From Heminiphilus faecis (GTDB taxonomy: Bacteria > Bacteroidota > Bacteroidia > Bacteroidales > Muribaculaceae), in the NCBI RefSeq assembly GCF_008728965.1, contig NZ_VSMC01000014.1, positions 1-64,000 of the forward strand: a stretch of 64,000 nucleotides of DNA. The letters are read 5' to 3'. Positions 35,048-45,324 of the stretch are shown here, one piece after another (position 1 is the first letter of the stretch; each line of letters begins with the position of its first letter). The notes under the pieces are model-generated. The model made no database searches. It was given only the letters and a program-made list of their open reading frames with translations, and was not told where the DNA came from. Made by a program: the position numbers and the translations under genes.

Positions 35048-37474
35048 TTATAGAGCTATGGCATTGTCAACCTTTTCAGGCAACAGTGCTATGTCAAATA
35101 CCTCCATGACGGTATTGACATAATGAAATGTAAGTCCGTCGACATAAACCGCATCAATGTCAGCTATATCTTTACGATTTTCAACGGAAAGCACGATATC
35201 GGTTATTCCGGCACGCTTGGCGGCGAGTATCTTTTCCTTTATTCCGCCGACAGGCAACACTTTACCTCGTAAAGTTATCTCGCCGGTCATGGCGAGTTTC
35301 GATTTTATACGACGCTGAGTGAAAGCCGAAGCTATAGATGTGGCCATTGTGATACCGGCCGATGGTCCGTCCTTTGGTATAGCTCCTTCGGGAACATGAA
35401 GATGTAGCTGATATTTTTCAAACAGTTCGTCATCAATGCCGATTTCAGCGGAATGACTGCGCACATACTGCAAGGCTATTGCCGCTGATTCTTTCATGAC
35501 ATTGCCGAGGTTGCCAGTCAGAGTAAGTTTATCGCCTTTAGTCTTTGACAGAGAAGATTCAATGAACAGAATCTCGCCCCCCACCGCAGTCCAAGCAAGA
35601 CCGGTAACGACTCCGGCAAATTCATTGCCCTCGTAACGGTCCTTGTTAAATTTCTCCACACCGAGAAATGCATTAAGATGCTTCGGCAATATCTTGGACG
35701 GAACCTTGTTGCCAAGCATCTTTTCCAAAATCACTTTTCTTACGATTTTCGAAATCTCCTTCTCAAGCTGACGAACACCGCTCTCCGATGTATACTTCTC
35801 AATGATTACGGCAATCGTCTCCGGTGCAATCTTTATATCTTTCGAACCGAGATTGTTCTCCGCTATGATGCGAGGTATTATATGACGTACGGCAATCTCT
35901 ACCTTTTCCTCAAGCAAATATCCGGCAAGGTCTATAATCTCCATACGGTCAAGAAGCGGCTGCGACAGAGTGGACAGTGTATTGGCCGTTGCGATAAACA
36001 AGACTTTTGACAAGTCGTAATCCACATCGACATAATTGTCATGGAAACGGCAGTTCTGCTCCGGATCAAGCACTTCAAGAAGCGCCGCCGACGGATCGCC
36101 TTTGAAATCACTGCCTATTTTGTCTATTTCGTCAAGCAGAAGCACCGGATTCGAGTCACCGGCACGCTTTATCGCATCTATTATACGTCCCGGCATAGCA
36201 CCTATATAAGTACGACGATGCCCGCGTATCTCAGCCTCGTCATGCAGACCGCCAAGCGAAACACGCTGATATGAACGCCCCAAGGCATTGGCAATCGACT
36301 GGCCCAAAGAGGTTTTACCTACCCCGGGAGGTCCTACAAGACATATGATCGGCGACTTGCCGCCGGGATTATTCATAAGCACGGCTATCTGTTCAAGAAT
36401 ACGCTGCTTTACTTTAGGCAGTCCGTAATGCTCTTTGTCAAGGATGTCACGTGCAAGCTGAAGGTCTGTGTTCAATTCGGAATACTTCTGCCACGGCAAA
36501 TCGAGCAAAGTCTCAAGATAGGTATATTGTACGGAATAATCAGGACTTTGCGGATTCAGACGAGCCAGCTTGTCAAGCTCCTTGGCAAATACTTTTGCCG
36601 CAGCATCGGTGAAATTGACCTTCTCCCCTCTTTTGCGAAGTGAATCAAGTTCATCTTCCGTGTCACCATACAATTCCTGACGAATGGCCTCCATCTGCTG
36701 CTGAAGAAACGCCTGACGCTGGTTCTGCTCGAAGTTCTCACGCGCCTGCGATTGAATCTTCTGCGCCACCTCATGCATATGTTCCTGTTCGGTAAGTTCC
36801 AGCAAAAGTGTGCGAGCTCGTTCTTTTATATTATTCTCAGCCAGCAGAGCGCCTTTGACACTTGATGAAAAAGGCGACTGACTGCATATCATATTGATAA
36901 GCCCCACGGAGTCGGGATAATTCTGTATGTTGTGAACAAAATCCTGAGCTCCCTCCATATTACGGAGCAATTTAAGCATCAGTTCTTTTACGGCCTTTAC
37001 TATAGCCGGGAAAGTCATGTCATTTTTACGAGGCTTCTGCTCCTTAAGCATCATGACTTTCAGATGTATGCGTCCGTCAAAAGAATAACGGTCTGAATAC
37101 CCGAGGACCTGAAATTTGTTACGCGCTCTTACAAGAGCCGTACGCTGACCGTCAGGCAAATCAAATATCTTCAGCACATCGGCCACCACACCAAACTGCT
37201 GCAGTTGATCGATACTTGGATTTTCAACTTCCGGATCAAGCTGACACACTACACCGATCGGTGTACCTGTCTCATAAGCCATCTGAGCAATCTGCTTGGA
37301 TTGTTCTCTCACCAATGCCAAAGGAGTTGTTACTCCCGGGAAAAGCACAAGATTCTGTGTGGCAAGTATCGGCAAAGCGTCCGGATTAGGCTCACTGTTA
37401 AATTTGTCAGGGTTAATCTCAATCTGCCCCAACGATATTATGCGCGGATTATCTTTATCTGTTCCGTTGTTCAT
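35048..37474 (-). CDS. lon: ATP-dependent protease La (Lon)
   Basis: This 808-aa Lon comprises an N-terminal substrate-binding LON domain and a AAA+ domain with Walker A GPPGVGKT at residues 381-388 and Walker [12 protein letters not shown]. The C-terminal protease domain carries the Ser-Lys dyad: Ser705 in [10 protein letters not shown] and Lys748 in GGIKEK. It degrades misfolded and regulatory proteins in the cytoplasm. It starts 3 nt after thrC, which suggests co-transcription with the threonine genes. No heat-shock promoter was seen in front of it. Confidence 0.98.
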   Translation of the reverse strand: MNNGTDKDNPRIISLGQIEINPDKFNSEPNPDALPILATQNLVLFPGVTTPLALVREQSKQIAQMAYETGTPIGVVCQLDPEVENPSIDQLQQFGVVADVLKIFDLPDGQRTALVRARNKFQVLGYSDRYSFDGRIHLKVMMLKEQKPRKNDMTFPAIVKAVKELMLKLLRNMEGAQDFVHNIQNYPDSVGLINMICSQSPFSSSVKGALLAENNIKERARTLLLELTEQEHMHEVAQKIQSQARENFEQNQRQAFLQQQMEAIRQELYGDTEDELDSLRKRGEKVNFTDAAAKVFAKELDKLARLNPQSPDYSVQYTYLETLLDLPWQKYSELNTDLQLARDILDKEHYGLPKVKQRILEQIAVLMNNPGGKSPIICLVGPPGVGKTSLGQSIANALGRSYQRVSLGGLHDEAEIRGHRRTYIGAMPGRIIDAIKRAGDSNPVLLLDEIDKIGSDFKGDPSAALLEVLDPEQNCRFHDNYVDVDYDLSKVLFIATANTLSTLSQPLLDRMEIIDLAGYLLEEKVEIAVRHIIPRIIAENNLGSKDIKIAPETIAVIIEKYTSESGVRQLEKEISKIVRKVILEKMLGNKVPSKILPKHLNAFLGVEKFNKDRYEGNEFAGVVTGLAWTAVGGEILFIESSLSKTKGDKLTLTGNLGNVMKESAAIALQYVRSHSAEIGIDDELFEKYQLHLHVPEGAIPKDGPSAGITMATSIASAFTQRRIKSKLAMTGEITLRGKVLPVGGIKEKILAAKRAGITDIVLSVENRKDIADIDAVYVDGLTFHYVNTVMEVFDIALLPEKVDNAIAL

Positions 37475-37477
37475 CTG

Positions 37478-38782
37478 CTAACAATGCATTAAATACTTCT
37501 TGAAAGCCGGGAATTGGGCCGGCATTTTAACCGTAGACTTCTCTCCTTTCATAAATGCGGCCAGTTTAGCCGGCACTTCAACCGGTCGGTCTATTATACA
37601 CTCAACCGTGTCCTTGAACTTGGCGGGATGCGCAGTTTCAAGAAAAACCCCGACTTCACCGGGACGCATGTATTCGGCCAACGCTCTGTATGCTACGGCA
37701 CCATGCGGGTCAAGAAGATATCCGTCTGTATCATAAACTGAACGAAGTGTAGCCTTGATCTGTCCATCATCATAACTGCATCCTGATATATCAGCTGTTA
37801 TAGCTTCATGAGAATTTCCGTAAAGGTCAAGTATACGGGCAAAATTGGACGGATCGCCGACATCCATGGCATTAGCTATGGTAGCCACCGATTTCCGCGG
37901 ATTGTAACTGCCGGTCAGGAGATATTCAAGAAATACGTCATTTCTGTTATTAGCGGCAATAAAACGTTTTATCGGCAGGCCCATGCGTTTTGCTATCAGA
38001 CCGGCACAGATATTGCCGAAATTACCGCTCGGTACAGCCACAACAATATTGTCAAGATTCACACCGGCACGTGCCAACTGTGCGTAGGCATGAAAATAAT
38101 AAAACATCTGAGGCAGGAAACGTGCCACATTTATCGAGTTAGCCGAAGTCAGTTTCATCGCTTCATTCAGCTCCTTATCCATAAACGCCGACTTAACGAG
38201 AGCCTGACAGTCATCAAACGTACCGTCGACCTCCAGTGCGGTAATATTGGCTCCAAGTGTGGTGAACTGCGCTTCCTGAATTTTGCTTACCTTGCCTTTC
38301 GGATAAAGCACATGTACTTTAACCCCCTCAACATTAAGAAAGCCGTTAGCCACGGCACTGCCTGTATCACCCGACGTGGCTACAAGCACATTTACCGTTC
38401 CGCGTCCTTCACGCTCATTGAAATATCCTAACAGACGCGCCATAAAACGCGCGCCAACATCCTTGAATGCGAGAGTAGGACCATGAAACAGTTCAAGCGC
38501 ATAACGGTCATTGCCAACTTTTACCAACGGTATTTCGAAGTTGAGTGTGTCGTTGACTATATTCTTCAACGTCGAAGAGTCAATATCCTCCCCGAAAAGC
38601 GTATTAGCTACAACATAGGCAATATCACCAAGCGACATCTCCCCTATATGCTTGAAAAACGCGGAGGGAATAGTCGTTATGCGTTCAGGCATGTAGAGCC
38701 CTCTGTCAGGAGCAAGCCCACGCACCACAGCTTCTTTAAGCGAGGCTGTCGGTGATGTCTTGTTGGTACTGTAATATCTCAT
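37478..38782 (-). CDS. thrC: Threonine synthase
   Basis: This 434-aa PLP enzyme converts O-phosphohomoserine to threonine. The PLP lysine lies in GPTLAFKDVGARFM. ATSGDTGSAVANGF and VPSGNFGNICAG bind cofactor phosphate. It is third gene of thrA-apgM-thrC, 13 nt after the ApgM-type gene. Confidence 0.97.
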   Translation of the reverse strand: MRYYSTNKTSPTASLKEAVVRGLAPDRGLYMPERITTIPSAFFKHIGEMSLGDIAYVVANTLFGEDIDSSTLKNIVNDTLNFEIPLVKVGNDRYALELFHGPTLAFKDVGARFMARLLGYFNEREGRGTVNVLVATSGDTGSAVANGFLNVEGVKVHVLYPKGKVSKIQEAQFTTLGANITALEVDGTFDDCQALVKSAFMDKELNEAMKLTSANSINVARFLPQMFYYFHAYAQLARAGVNLDNIVVAVPSGNFGNICAGLIAKRMGLPIKRFIAANNRNDVFLEYLLTGSYNPRKSVATIANAMDVGDPSNFARILDLYGNSHEAITADISGCSYDDGQIKATLRSVYDTDGYLLDPHGAVAYRALAEYMRPGEVGVFLETAHPAKFKDTVECIIDRPVEVPAKLAAFMKGEKSTVKMPAQFPAFKKYLMHC

Positions 38783-38795
38783 TATATAGTTATGT

Positions 38796-40004
38796 TTATT
38801 TTATCAGTAAGTTCATAAACGTATCACCGGCTACAGTTCCGTATGCTCCTTTCGCGGCGGCCGCCTCCGAGAAGACCTGAGTGGCATCAGGCTTGTCTCC
38901 GGGCCGGTATATAAGAAACGGCACCGCATCGGAAGTATGAGTACGCAGACGGCACGGTGTAGGATGATCGGGCAACACGGCTATAGCAAGCGGCTCATCC
39001 ATGGTATCAGCAACCTCCACAATCGGCGCGAGTATGCGTCTGTCAAGATACTCGATTGTGCGTACCTTCAACTCGACATCGCCCTCGTGACCCGCTTCAT
39101 CACTTGCTTCTACATGAAGAAACACGAAGTCATTCCCGGCACGCAACGCATCAATGGCGGCTTGCGCCTTACCCTCGTAATTGGTATCATACAGACCGGT
39201 GGCTCCATCGACATGAACAGGCTCAAGCCCGGCATAGCGTCCTATACCGAAAATGAGGTCAACAGCCGATATTACCACTCCCCGCCGTATGGGATAAGTG
39301 TCGCTCAAGTGACGCATAAACGGGCGATAACCCGGCGACCACGGCCATATACTGTTGGCCGGTTCTTTACCTTCCGCTATACGACGCAGGTTAACAGGAT
39401 GCTCTGACAATATACGCTGCGACTCAACGATAAGTTCATTAAGTATATGTGCTGTGGACTCCGACTCGACACACAACGGTTTTACCATGACCTCCGATAC
39501 TACAGCTCCGGGCACATCATGAGGCGGCGTACAGTCAAGACGTTTGTCACCATCTTTTATAAGAAGCAGGTGACGATAAGATACTCCGGGATAAAACATA
39601 ATACGGTCACTCCCGAGACTATCCTGCAATGTCTGTATAAGTTCCCGAGCTTCTTCGGTAGAGATATGTCCTCCTGAATGATTCTTTATCCTACCGTCAT
39701 TAACGGTTATAAGATTACAGCGCATGGCCATATATCCCTCAGGAATATCAACCCCCATGCTCGCCGCCTCAAGAACGCCACGACCTTCAAATGCCTCGTT
39801 CACATCATACCCGAGTACCGTCATGTTAGCGACCTCGCTACCGGGATGAAATCCGTCAGGCACTGTATGAAAAAGGCCGGTGCAGCCTTTGGCTGCCAAC
39901 ATATCCATTACAGGAGTGTCGGCAGCTTCAAGAGGGGTCCTGCCTCCGAGTGCATCGACAGGTTCATCGGCCATACCGTCGCCCAATACTATCAAATACT
40001 TCAT
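38796..40004 (-). CDS. ApgM-type phosphoglycerate mutase homologue, probable homoserine kinase analogue
   Basis: This 402-aa alkaline-phosphatase-superfamily protein resembles archaeal-type cofactor-independent phosphoglycerate mutase. MKYLIVLGDGMADEPVDALGG opens the metal site, GSEVANMTVLGYD carries the phosphorylated residue region, and FLHVEASDEAGHEGD and VLPDHPTP complete the metal ligands. Its place between thrA and thrC, where homoserine kinase should be, fits the genome-context proposal that this family phosphorylates homoserine in Bacteroidetes. No GHMK-type thrB is seen. A glycolytic role is the alternative. Confidence 0.88.
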   Translation of the reverse strand: MKYLIVLGDGMADEPVDALGGRTPLEAADTPVMDMLAAKGCTGLFHTVPDGFHPGSEVANMTVLGYDVNEAFEGRGVLEAASMGVDIPEGYMAMRCNLITVNDGRIKNHSGGHISTEEARELIQTLQDSLGSDRIMFYPGVSYRHLLLIKDGDKRLDCTPPHDVPGAVVSEVMVKPLCVESESTAHILNELIVESQRILSEHPVNLRRIAEGKEPANSIWPWSPGYRPFMRHLSDTYPIRRGVVISAVDLIFGIGRYAGLEPVHVDGATGLYDTNYEGKAQAAIDALRAGNDFVFLHVEASDEAGHEGDVELKVRTIEYLDRRILAPIVEVADTMDEPLAIAVLPDHPTPCRLRTHTSDAVPFLIYRPGDKPDATQVFSEAAAAKGAYGTVAGDTFMNLLIK

Positions 40005-40047
40005 CTATATATACTACAGGTTGGTTATTTGTATGTAGCCGGCATCA

Positions 40048-42483
40048 TCATCTGATATTAGCAATGCCTATTATATCAGAAAACACCCCCGCGGCGGTAA
40101 CTTCCGCTCCGGCACCATAGCCCTTTATGACCATCGGATATTCGTTGTAGCGCTCGGTTGTTATCAGTATCACATTGTTGCTACCCTCGAGATGATAGAA
40201 CGGATGTGACGAGGGCACTGTGTGTAATCCGACACTGACTTTTCCGTCATCAAGCCGGGCCACAAAACGGAAGTGCATTCCTGACGTCTCGGCCTCGGCA
40301 CGCTTTTTCTCAAACTCGCCGTCAAGTTCTTTTATGTCATTGAAAAAATCAGACAGTTCTCCTTCGAAAAAACGTTGCGGAATAAACAAATCGGCCACGA
40401 CATCCTCCTGTTCTACCTTATAACCGGCTTCACGAGCAAGAATGACAAGTTTTCTTATCACATCCTTGCCGCTAAGATCGGTACGAGGATCAGGCTCACT
40501 GTATCCTGCCTCTTTGGCCATCATTATGGCGCGGCTCATAGGCACATCGGTACTCAACACATTAAATATGTAATTGAGCGTGCCGCTGACCACTGCTTCT
40601 ATTTTAAGTATACGGTCGCCGGAATTAATAAGATTGTTTATTGTATTGATAATAGGAAGACCGGCACCGACATTTGTCTCGAACAGGAACTTCACATCTT
40701 TTTTACGAGCTATGTTTTTCAACTTCGCATACTCATCATAACGATCGGATGCGGCAATCTTGTTAGCCGCCACCACATTTATATTATGACTCAACATGTC
40801 GGCATACAACGCGGCGATTTCCCGGCTTGATGTGCAGTCGACAAATACGGAATTGAATATATTCATCCCTATCACTCCGTTTCTGATATTTTCAGGTGTA
40901 GCCTCAATATCGGAATTTTCGAGCAGTTCATGATAGTTCTCGGTATCGATACCGTCGCGTGTAAATACACATTTACGCGAATTGGCAAGACCAACCAATC
41001 TGAGACGCAACGCTTTTTTTTCCAACAGATTTTCCTGCTGGGCATGGATCTGCGCCAGAAGATGGCGGCCCACATTTCCCACTCCGACAACAAACAGGTT
41101 TAAGACCTGAGTGTCAGATAAGAAAAAACTGTCATGGATTACGTTAAGCGCCTTACGGAGGTTCTTATGTTCGATAACAAACGATATATTGGTCTCCGAT
41201 GCGCCCTGTGCGCAGGCTATGACGCTTATACCGTTGCGGCCGAGTGTGTTGAACAGTTTACCGGCTATACCGGTGGTATGCTTCATATTCTCACCTACAA
41301 TCGCCACCGTGGCGAGATTGGGCTCGGCGCTTATGTTGTTGAACGTACCCGCCGCAAGTTCGGCGGCAAACTCTTCACGCAATACGCTGATCGCATGGTC
41401 GGCATCGGCATTACGCACCGCAAAGGATGTGGTATGCTCACTCGCCGCCTGACTAACCAAGAACACAGATATGCCGTGCTTGGTAAGAGCCGTGAATATA
41501 CGTGCATTCACACCGATCACCCCCACCATACTAAGACTCTCGACCGTAATAAGGCAGGTGTCATTGATTGAGGAAATGCCCTTTATAGCCTTACCTTCAG
41601 ACGACGGATGCTGCTCACTGATGCACGTACCCGGAGCCGACGGATTGAAAGTATTTTTTATATGTATAGGTATGTTTTTGTGAAATACGGGATAGATCGT
41701 AGGAGGATAGATAACCTTAGCTCCGAAATTGCACAACTCCATAGCTTCGGTAAATGACAGATGATCTATGACAAGCGCACCGTTTATGACCCTCGGGTCG
41801 GCGGTCATGAAGCCGTCGACATCAGTCCATATTTCAAGGACAGCGGCATCAAGGGCGGCGGCAAGTATGGCAGCCGTATAATCGGAACCACCCCTGCCGA
41901 GGTTGGTGATGTTGCCTTCGGCATCGCTCGCTATGAAGCCCGGCACCAAGGCCACCTTGAAGTCGAGACGGTCAAATATATCGTGGATCAGCACCTGAGT
42001 GGCGTCATTGTCAAGCACGTGCTTGTCCCACTGCTTTTCAGTCTTTATGAAGTTGCGGCTGTCAAGGTGAACAGCTCCTTCAATGACCCGAGATATAATG
42101 ACTGACGACAACCGCTCGCCATAGCTTACAATTATATCGAGAGTACGGTCGCTGAGGTCTTTTATCAGACTGACTCCGCGATATATGTTGCCAAGCTCCT
42201 CAAGAAGAGGATTTACTATCGACTGTACATCAAGTCGAGACGGCCCCGGAACTATGCCTTCAATCACCTGCTGATGCCGCTCAACTATACGGGCATAACT
42301 CTCAAGATAGCCGATATCGCCTTTAGCGGCAAGCCGGGCCGTATTTATAAGCTGGTCGGTGATGCCGCCGAGTGCCGACACCACTACGATGACCGGTTCG
42401 GTACAGCTCTCGACAATGGCCTTGACATTTCGCAGGCTTTCGACCGTGCCTACCGATGTGCCGCCAAATTTAAGAACTTTCAT
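40048..42483 (-). CDS. thrA: Bifunctional aspartokinase / homoserine dehydrogenase
   Basis: This 811-aa fusion enzyme catalyses the first and third steps of the threonine/methionine branch. The N-terminal aspartate kinase has KFGGTSVGT and GRGGSDYTAA. Central ACT-type regulatory repeats cover about residues 310-460 (EPNLATVAIVGENM and similar) and probably bind threonine. The C-terminal NAD(P)-dependent homoserine dehydrogenase begins near residue 465 with VGVGNVGRHL and contains SGTLNYIFN and GYSEPDPRTDLSGKDVIRKL. It is first gene of the thr operon. Confidence 0.97.
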   Translation of the reverse strand: MKVLKFGGTSVGTVESLRNVKAIVESCTEPVIVVVSALGGITDQLINTARLAAKGDIGYLESYARIVERHQQVIEGIVPGPSRLDVQSIVNPLLEELGNIYRGVSLIKDLSDRTLDIIVSYGERLSSVIISRVIEGAVHLDSRNFIKTEKQWDKHVLDNDATQVLIHDIFDRLDFKVALVPGFIASDAEGNITNLGRGGSDYTAAILAAALDAAVLEIWTDVDGFMTADPRVINGALVIDHLSFTEAMELCNFGAKVIYPPTIYPVFHKNIPIHIKNTFNPSAPGTCISEQHPSSEGKAIKGISSINDTCLITVESLSMVGVIGVNARIFTALTKHGISVFLVSQAASEHTTSFAVRNADADHAISVLREEFAAELAAGTFNNISAEPNLATVAIVGENMKHTTGIAGKLFNTLGRNGISVIACAQGASETNISFVIEHKNLRKALNVIHDSFFLSDTQVLNLFVVGVGNVGRHLLAQIHAQQENLLEKKALRLRLVGLANSRKCVFTRDGIDTENYHELLENSDIEATPENIRNGVIGMNIFNSVFVDCTSSREIAALYADMLSHNINVVAANKIAASDRYDEYAKLKNIARKKDVKFLFETNVGAGLPIINTINNLINSGDRILKIEAVVSGTLNYIFNVLSTDVPMSRAIMMAKEAGYSEPDPRTDLSGKDVIRKLVILAREAGYKVEQEDVVADLFIPQRFFEGELSDFFNDIKELDGEFEKKRAEAETSGMHFRFVARLDDGKVSVGLHTVPSSHPFYHLEGSNNVILITTERYNEYPMVIKGYGAGAEVTAAGVFSDIIGIANIR

Positions 42484-42515
42484 TTCAAATTTTAATGTAA
42501 TATCATTGTATAGTG

Positions 42516-42523
42516 CAAAGTTA
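42516..42523 (-). promoter_or_regulatory. -7 box of the thr operon
   Basis: CAAAGTTA on the plus strand is TAACTTTG on the minus strand, 33 nt before thrA. The leader is too short for an attenuator with a leader peptide. Confidence 0.6.
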
Positions 42524-42574
42524 GTGTAAACGCACGTCTTTTAAAAACTGTCGTTTACATTTTTACATTGCCGA

Positions 42575-42973
42575 CTAAAATTTTCTAAACTCAATAGTGG
42601 CATAATCAGAGTGCAGTGTCATGCCGCTATGTGAAAGATGCTTTACCTCAAATGTGGTTTCCTTCGCATCAATACCCCAACGGAGCATTGAAGACGCCTC
42701 ATTGGTAGGAAATTTAAGCGTGAGAGTATTGCCTCCGTACTCCATATTACCGGTTATCATCGCACCCTTAACATTGGTTAGATTGACTGTGTGGAGGTAC
42801 AGACAATAATAATATTGTTCGGGATTTTCAACCGTACCGTCAGCCAATGTTATTTCCATTATCTGCCACTGTCCGTCAAGGTCTCCGTTAATAGATCGTT
42901 TACGACAGCCTGTCATAAGTACAATGGCCGTCAAGAAAACGGCAAAAACCGTATATCTGTTTAAATATTTCAT
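42575..42973 (-). CDS. Small lipoprotein, lipocalin-like
   Basis: This encodes 132 aa from the ATG at 42973, which overlaps the preceding stop (ATGA). A signal peptide ends in the lipobox LMTGC, so the protein is lipid-anchored. The mature part (DGQWQIMEITLADGTVENPEQ, then alternating beta strands) resembles the lipocalin-like small lipoproteins common in Bacteroidales. It is coupled to the Wzi-like gene, so a supporting role at the outer membrane is plausible. Confidence 0.75.
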   Translation of the reverse strand: MKYLNRYTVFAVFLTAIVLMTGCRKRSINGDLDGQWQIMEITLADGTVENPEQYYYCLYLHTVNLTNVKGAMITGNMEYGGNTLTLKFPTNEASSMLRWGIDAKETTFEVKHLSHSGMTLHSDYATIEFRKF

Positions 42974-44430
42974 AACCATCCTGTTTTTCTTAATGTTAAC
43001 ATTGCGCCGTAGCTATGTCCGAGCATGCCTCCGCGGTCGGCACCGAATGACAGTGTACCCGACATTCCCTCAAGCCATTTAGGACTATAAGTTATCTCAA
43101 ACAATCCGTTGGCATTGGACAATACGTCTTTAAGAGGTTTTTCATATGTACCCCAGTTACAGGTATACGACAGCAGCACCCTATACTCCAGCTCTTTAGT
43201 AGGGCGCCCCATGAAGCCTAAATGATGTCCGATGACACGATTGCTGCGAAACACAATCTGCCCGTTGCGATTATATATAGGCGATATTATCAGCGGATTG
43301 CCTATGCCCATGCCCCAGTGCTGCCAGCCGGTATATATGTAGTGGTTGTAATAGTTGTCACGTCCGCTGACCTGCTCGGGAATCTCGGGAGTATGATCCC
43401 AATACACAGGACCGCTCTGATCCTTTGTATAAAGAAACTCGTACACCAATGTGGCGATGACCGGATTTTCGGGAAATGACACCTCGACACCCCATAAACC
43501 GTCGCGCCAGTCATAATCAAAAAACATCTGGGAATGGTCCTCAAAAAAATGCTCGTAGTAAAGGCCCACATTCCACTTCGGGGTTATGTTCCATCCGATG
43601 CGAGCGTTCCAGCTTCCGACATGGTTGCCATAGCAGTTGGTCTGCTCGCCCTTCGGAGTGTTTGCCCCGCCGCTTGACGGAATGAATGCCTTCAGAAAAT
43701 CCTTTAAGCTGTTGGGCATGTCAATCCACTTATTACCGTCAAATGACCTACCGCCGAATTGCGCCGCCATCTCAAGGCCACCTTCAAACCAAGCCGGAAA
43801 CTTGTCAAGGTTCTGCACCTTAAGAAACAAGCCTTTGGAATGATATAGTATATGCTTGGTGCGTTTGGTGCCGGGAGCGGCAAAATCGCGTTGCCAGTTG
43901 TCATCGGTAAACATGCCATAAGCCACATACCCCTTCACGGCAAGCCAGTTCTTGGTATGAGGCACTATCGTATAGTCGGGTATTCCTACCCTCACCTGCG
44001 GCACAGGGCGTGCATTGCCTGAATACAGCAGGTTACCGCTGCTAAGACGCGGATTGTTGAACTCTCCGTAAATCTCCTTGCTGCCTATCATAGCGCCGAG
44101 GCAACGGTATTTTATCTCGGCATAAAGTTGCTGGACTATAAATGACGATGTAAAGTTGTAAGCGCCGGCAAGGTCGACTCCCGCGCCCCACGAAAAGCGT
44201 TTGTCCTTCTCAATATCACGGAATATACCCGCACGCAGATATCCGTTGTTTTTCTTTATTGACGACAACCCCTGCATGTTATTCACAAGCCAAAACGGTG
44301 TGTTCTGCCCATTGCTGAAACTCACTTCCCCCTCCACGCTATAGCGTAGACTGTCAATAGCTGACGCCGAAAATGCACAGGCAACAACCGCTACCAGACA
44401 TAATTTTCTCAAATGTGTCAAAAAATTCAT
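42970..44430 (-). CDS. Wzi-family capsule assembly outer-membrane protein
   Basis: This encodes 486 aa from the ATG at 44430. It has a signal peptide (MNFLTHLRKLCLVAVVACAFSASA) and then a long beta-rich body with many aromatic-terminated strands ending in an aromatic-containing C-terminus. Strand motifs such as GEVSFSNGQNTPFWLVNNMQG, NPRLSSGNLLYSGNARPVPQVRVG and DRGGMLGHSYGAMLTLRKT fit the Bacteroidota capsule-assembly Wzi family. In enterobacteria Wzi anchors capsule to the cell surface. It is not adjacent to the polysaccharide operon but could serve it. Confidence 0.85.
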   Translation of the reverse strand: MNFLTHLRKLCLVAVVACAFSASAIDSLRYSVEGEVSFSNGQNTPFWLVNNMQGLSSIKKNNGYLRAGIFRDIEKDKRFSWGAGVDLAGAYNFTSSFIVQQLYAEIKYRCLGAMIGSKEIYGEFNNPRLSSGNLLYSGNARPVPQVRVGIPDYTIVPHTKNWLAVKGYVAYGMFTDDNWQRDFAAPGTKRTKHILYHSKGLFLKVQNLDKFPAWFEGGLEMAAQFGGRSFDGNKWIDMPNSLKDFLKAFIPSSGGANTPKGEQTNCYGNHVGSWNARIGWNITPKWNVGLYYEHFFEDHSQMFFDYDWRDGLWGVEVSFPENPVIATLVYEFLYTKDQSGPVYWDHTPEIPEQVSGRDNYYNHYIYTGWQHWGMGIGNPLIISPIYNRNGQIVFRSNRVIGHHLGFMGRPTKELEYRVLLSYTCNWGTYEKPLKDVLSNANGLFEITYSPKWLEGMSGTLSFGADRGGMLGHSYGAMLTLRKTGWL

Positions 44431-44453
44431 ATTAAACAGAATGATTTCCGATG

Positions 44454-44461
44454 CAAAATTA
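44454..44461 (-). promoter_or_regulatory. -7 box of the Wzi-like gene
   Basis: CAAAATTA (TAATTTTG on the minus strand) lies 24 nt before the ATG at 44430. Confidence 0.6.
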
Positions 44462-44536
44462 GCCAAATTAAGCAACTTGACCAAATAACCTATAATTATA
44501 TATGTATGTTAGCTACCGGTATAGAAAACAAAAGAG

Positions 44537-44544
44537 TAATTTTG
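44537..44544 (+). promoter_or_regulatory. -7 box of the sigma-factor operon
   Basis: TAATTTTG, about 90 nt before the ATG at 44635. Confidence 0.55.
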
Positions 44545-44634
44545 TGAAAATTTTTCCGTCGGAGTGCAACCTTTATGGCATATAGCTGCATCTAAGGGTA
44601 AAAACAACGAAATTCAAACAACTATTATTTAATT

Positions 44635-45324
44635 ATGAAACGTATCATTTTACCTCTTCTGTCGGTTGTACTCCTTGCTGTGTGCTCCGCATGTCATACC
44701 CAGAACGACAACCAGATGCTTCGCGATGAAATCGTCAATGAGTTAATGCAGATTGTGAGCGAACTGAACGACTCGTCGTTTAATGACATCGTGATTCTTG
44801 CCGAAAACGGCAACAACACGTCATTGGACATAGACAAGTCGCAACTTACACCCGACGGCAAGGGCAACGTGTTAATGACGGTGCAGATTGATGTCGAGGA
44901 CAACGAAGGTTTAGGCGGTGAATACTTGGTATCAATAATATGCGGAGGGCTGGCAATTGCAGGTGCTTTTCTGACTCCGATACTAATAGGGTATTTCATC
45001 TGTTACTTCATATTCCGTAGCAAACGCGACCGCAACAATCTGATACGCGAGGCCATATCCTCCGGCTACGCGCTGCCTAAAGAGTTTTTCATAACCCACG
45101 TACCCCGTGAACGTCTACAATCGGCTGTCACGTATATAGCATGGGCTGTAGGACTGTTCCTGTTCTTTATGATAATCAACACTAAAGCTATCGCCTACCT
45201 ATGCTTCATTCCGTTTATAATTGGTCTGGGCAAGTTGCTGGCCTACTTCCTGTACGAGCACAAAAAGCGCAACGGCAGCACAATCGATAATACAGATAAT
45301 TCACTACAGAATAATGCTGACTAA
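44635..45324 (+). CDS. DUF6249-like membrane protein with signal peptide
   Basis: This 229-aa protein has an N-terminal signal (MKRIILPLLSVVLLAVCSAC) with a possible lipobox cysteine. A periplasmic stretch of about 75 residues follows, then a transmembrane helix at about 98-125, a short cytoplasmic segment (KRDRNNLIREAISSGYALP), and two more helices. The C-terminal half resembles DUF6249. It overlaps the sigma-factor start by 11 nt. Its position suggests a sensor or regulator for that sigma factor, which is inference. Confidence 0.7.
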   Translation: MKRIILPLLSVVLLAVCSACHTQNDNQMLRDEIVNELMQIVSELNDSSFNDIVILAENGNNTSLDIDKSQLTPDGKGNVLMTVQIDVEDNEGLGGEYLVSIICGGLAIAGAFLTPILIGYFICYFIFRSKRDRNNLIREAISSGYALPKEFFITHVPRERLQSAVTYIAWAVGLFLFFMIINTKAIAYLCFIPFIIGLGKLLAYFLYEHKKRNGSTIDNTDNSLQNNAD

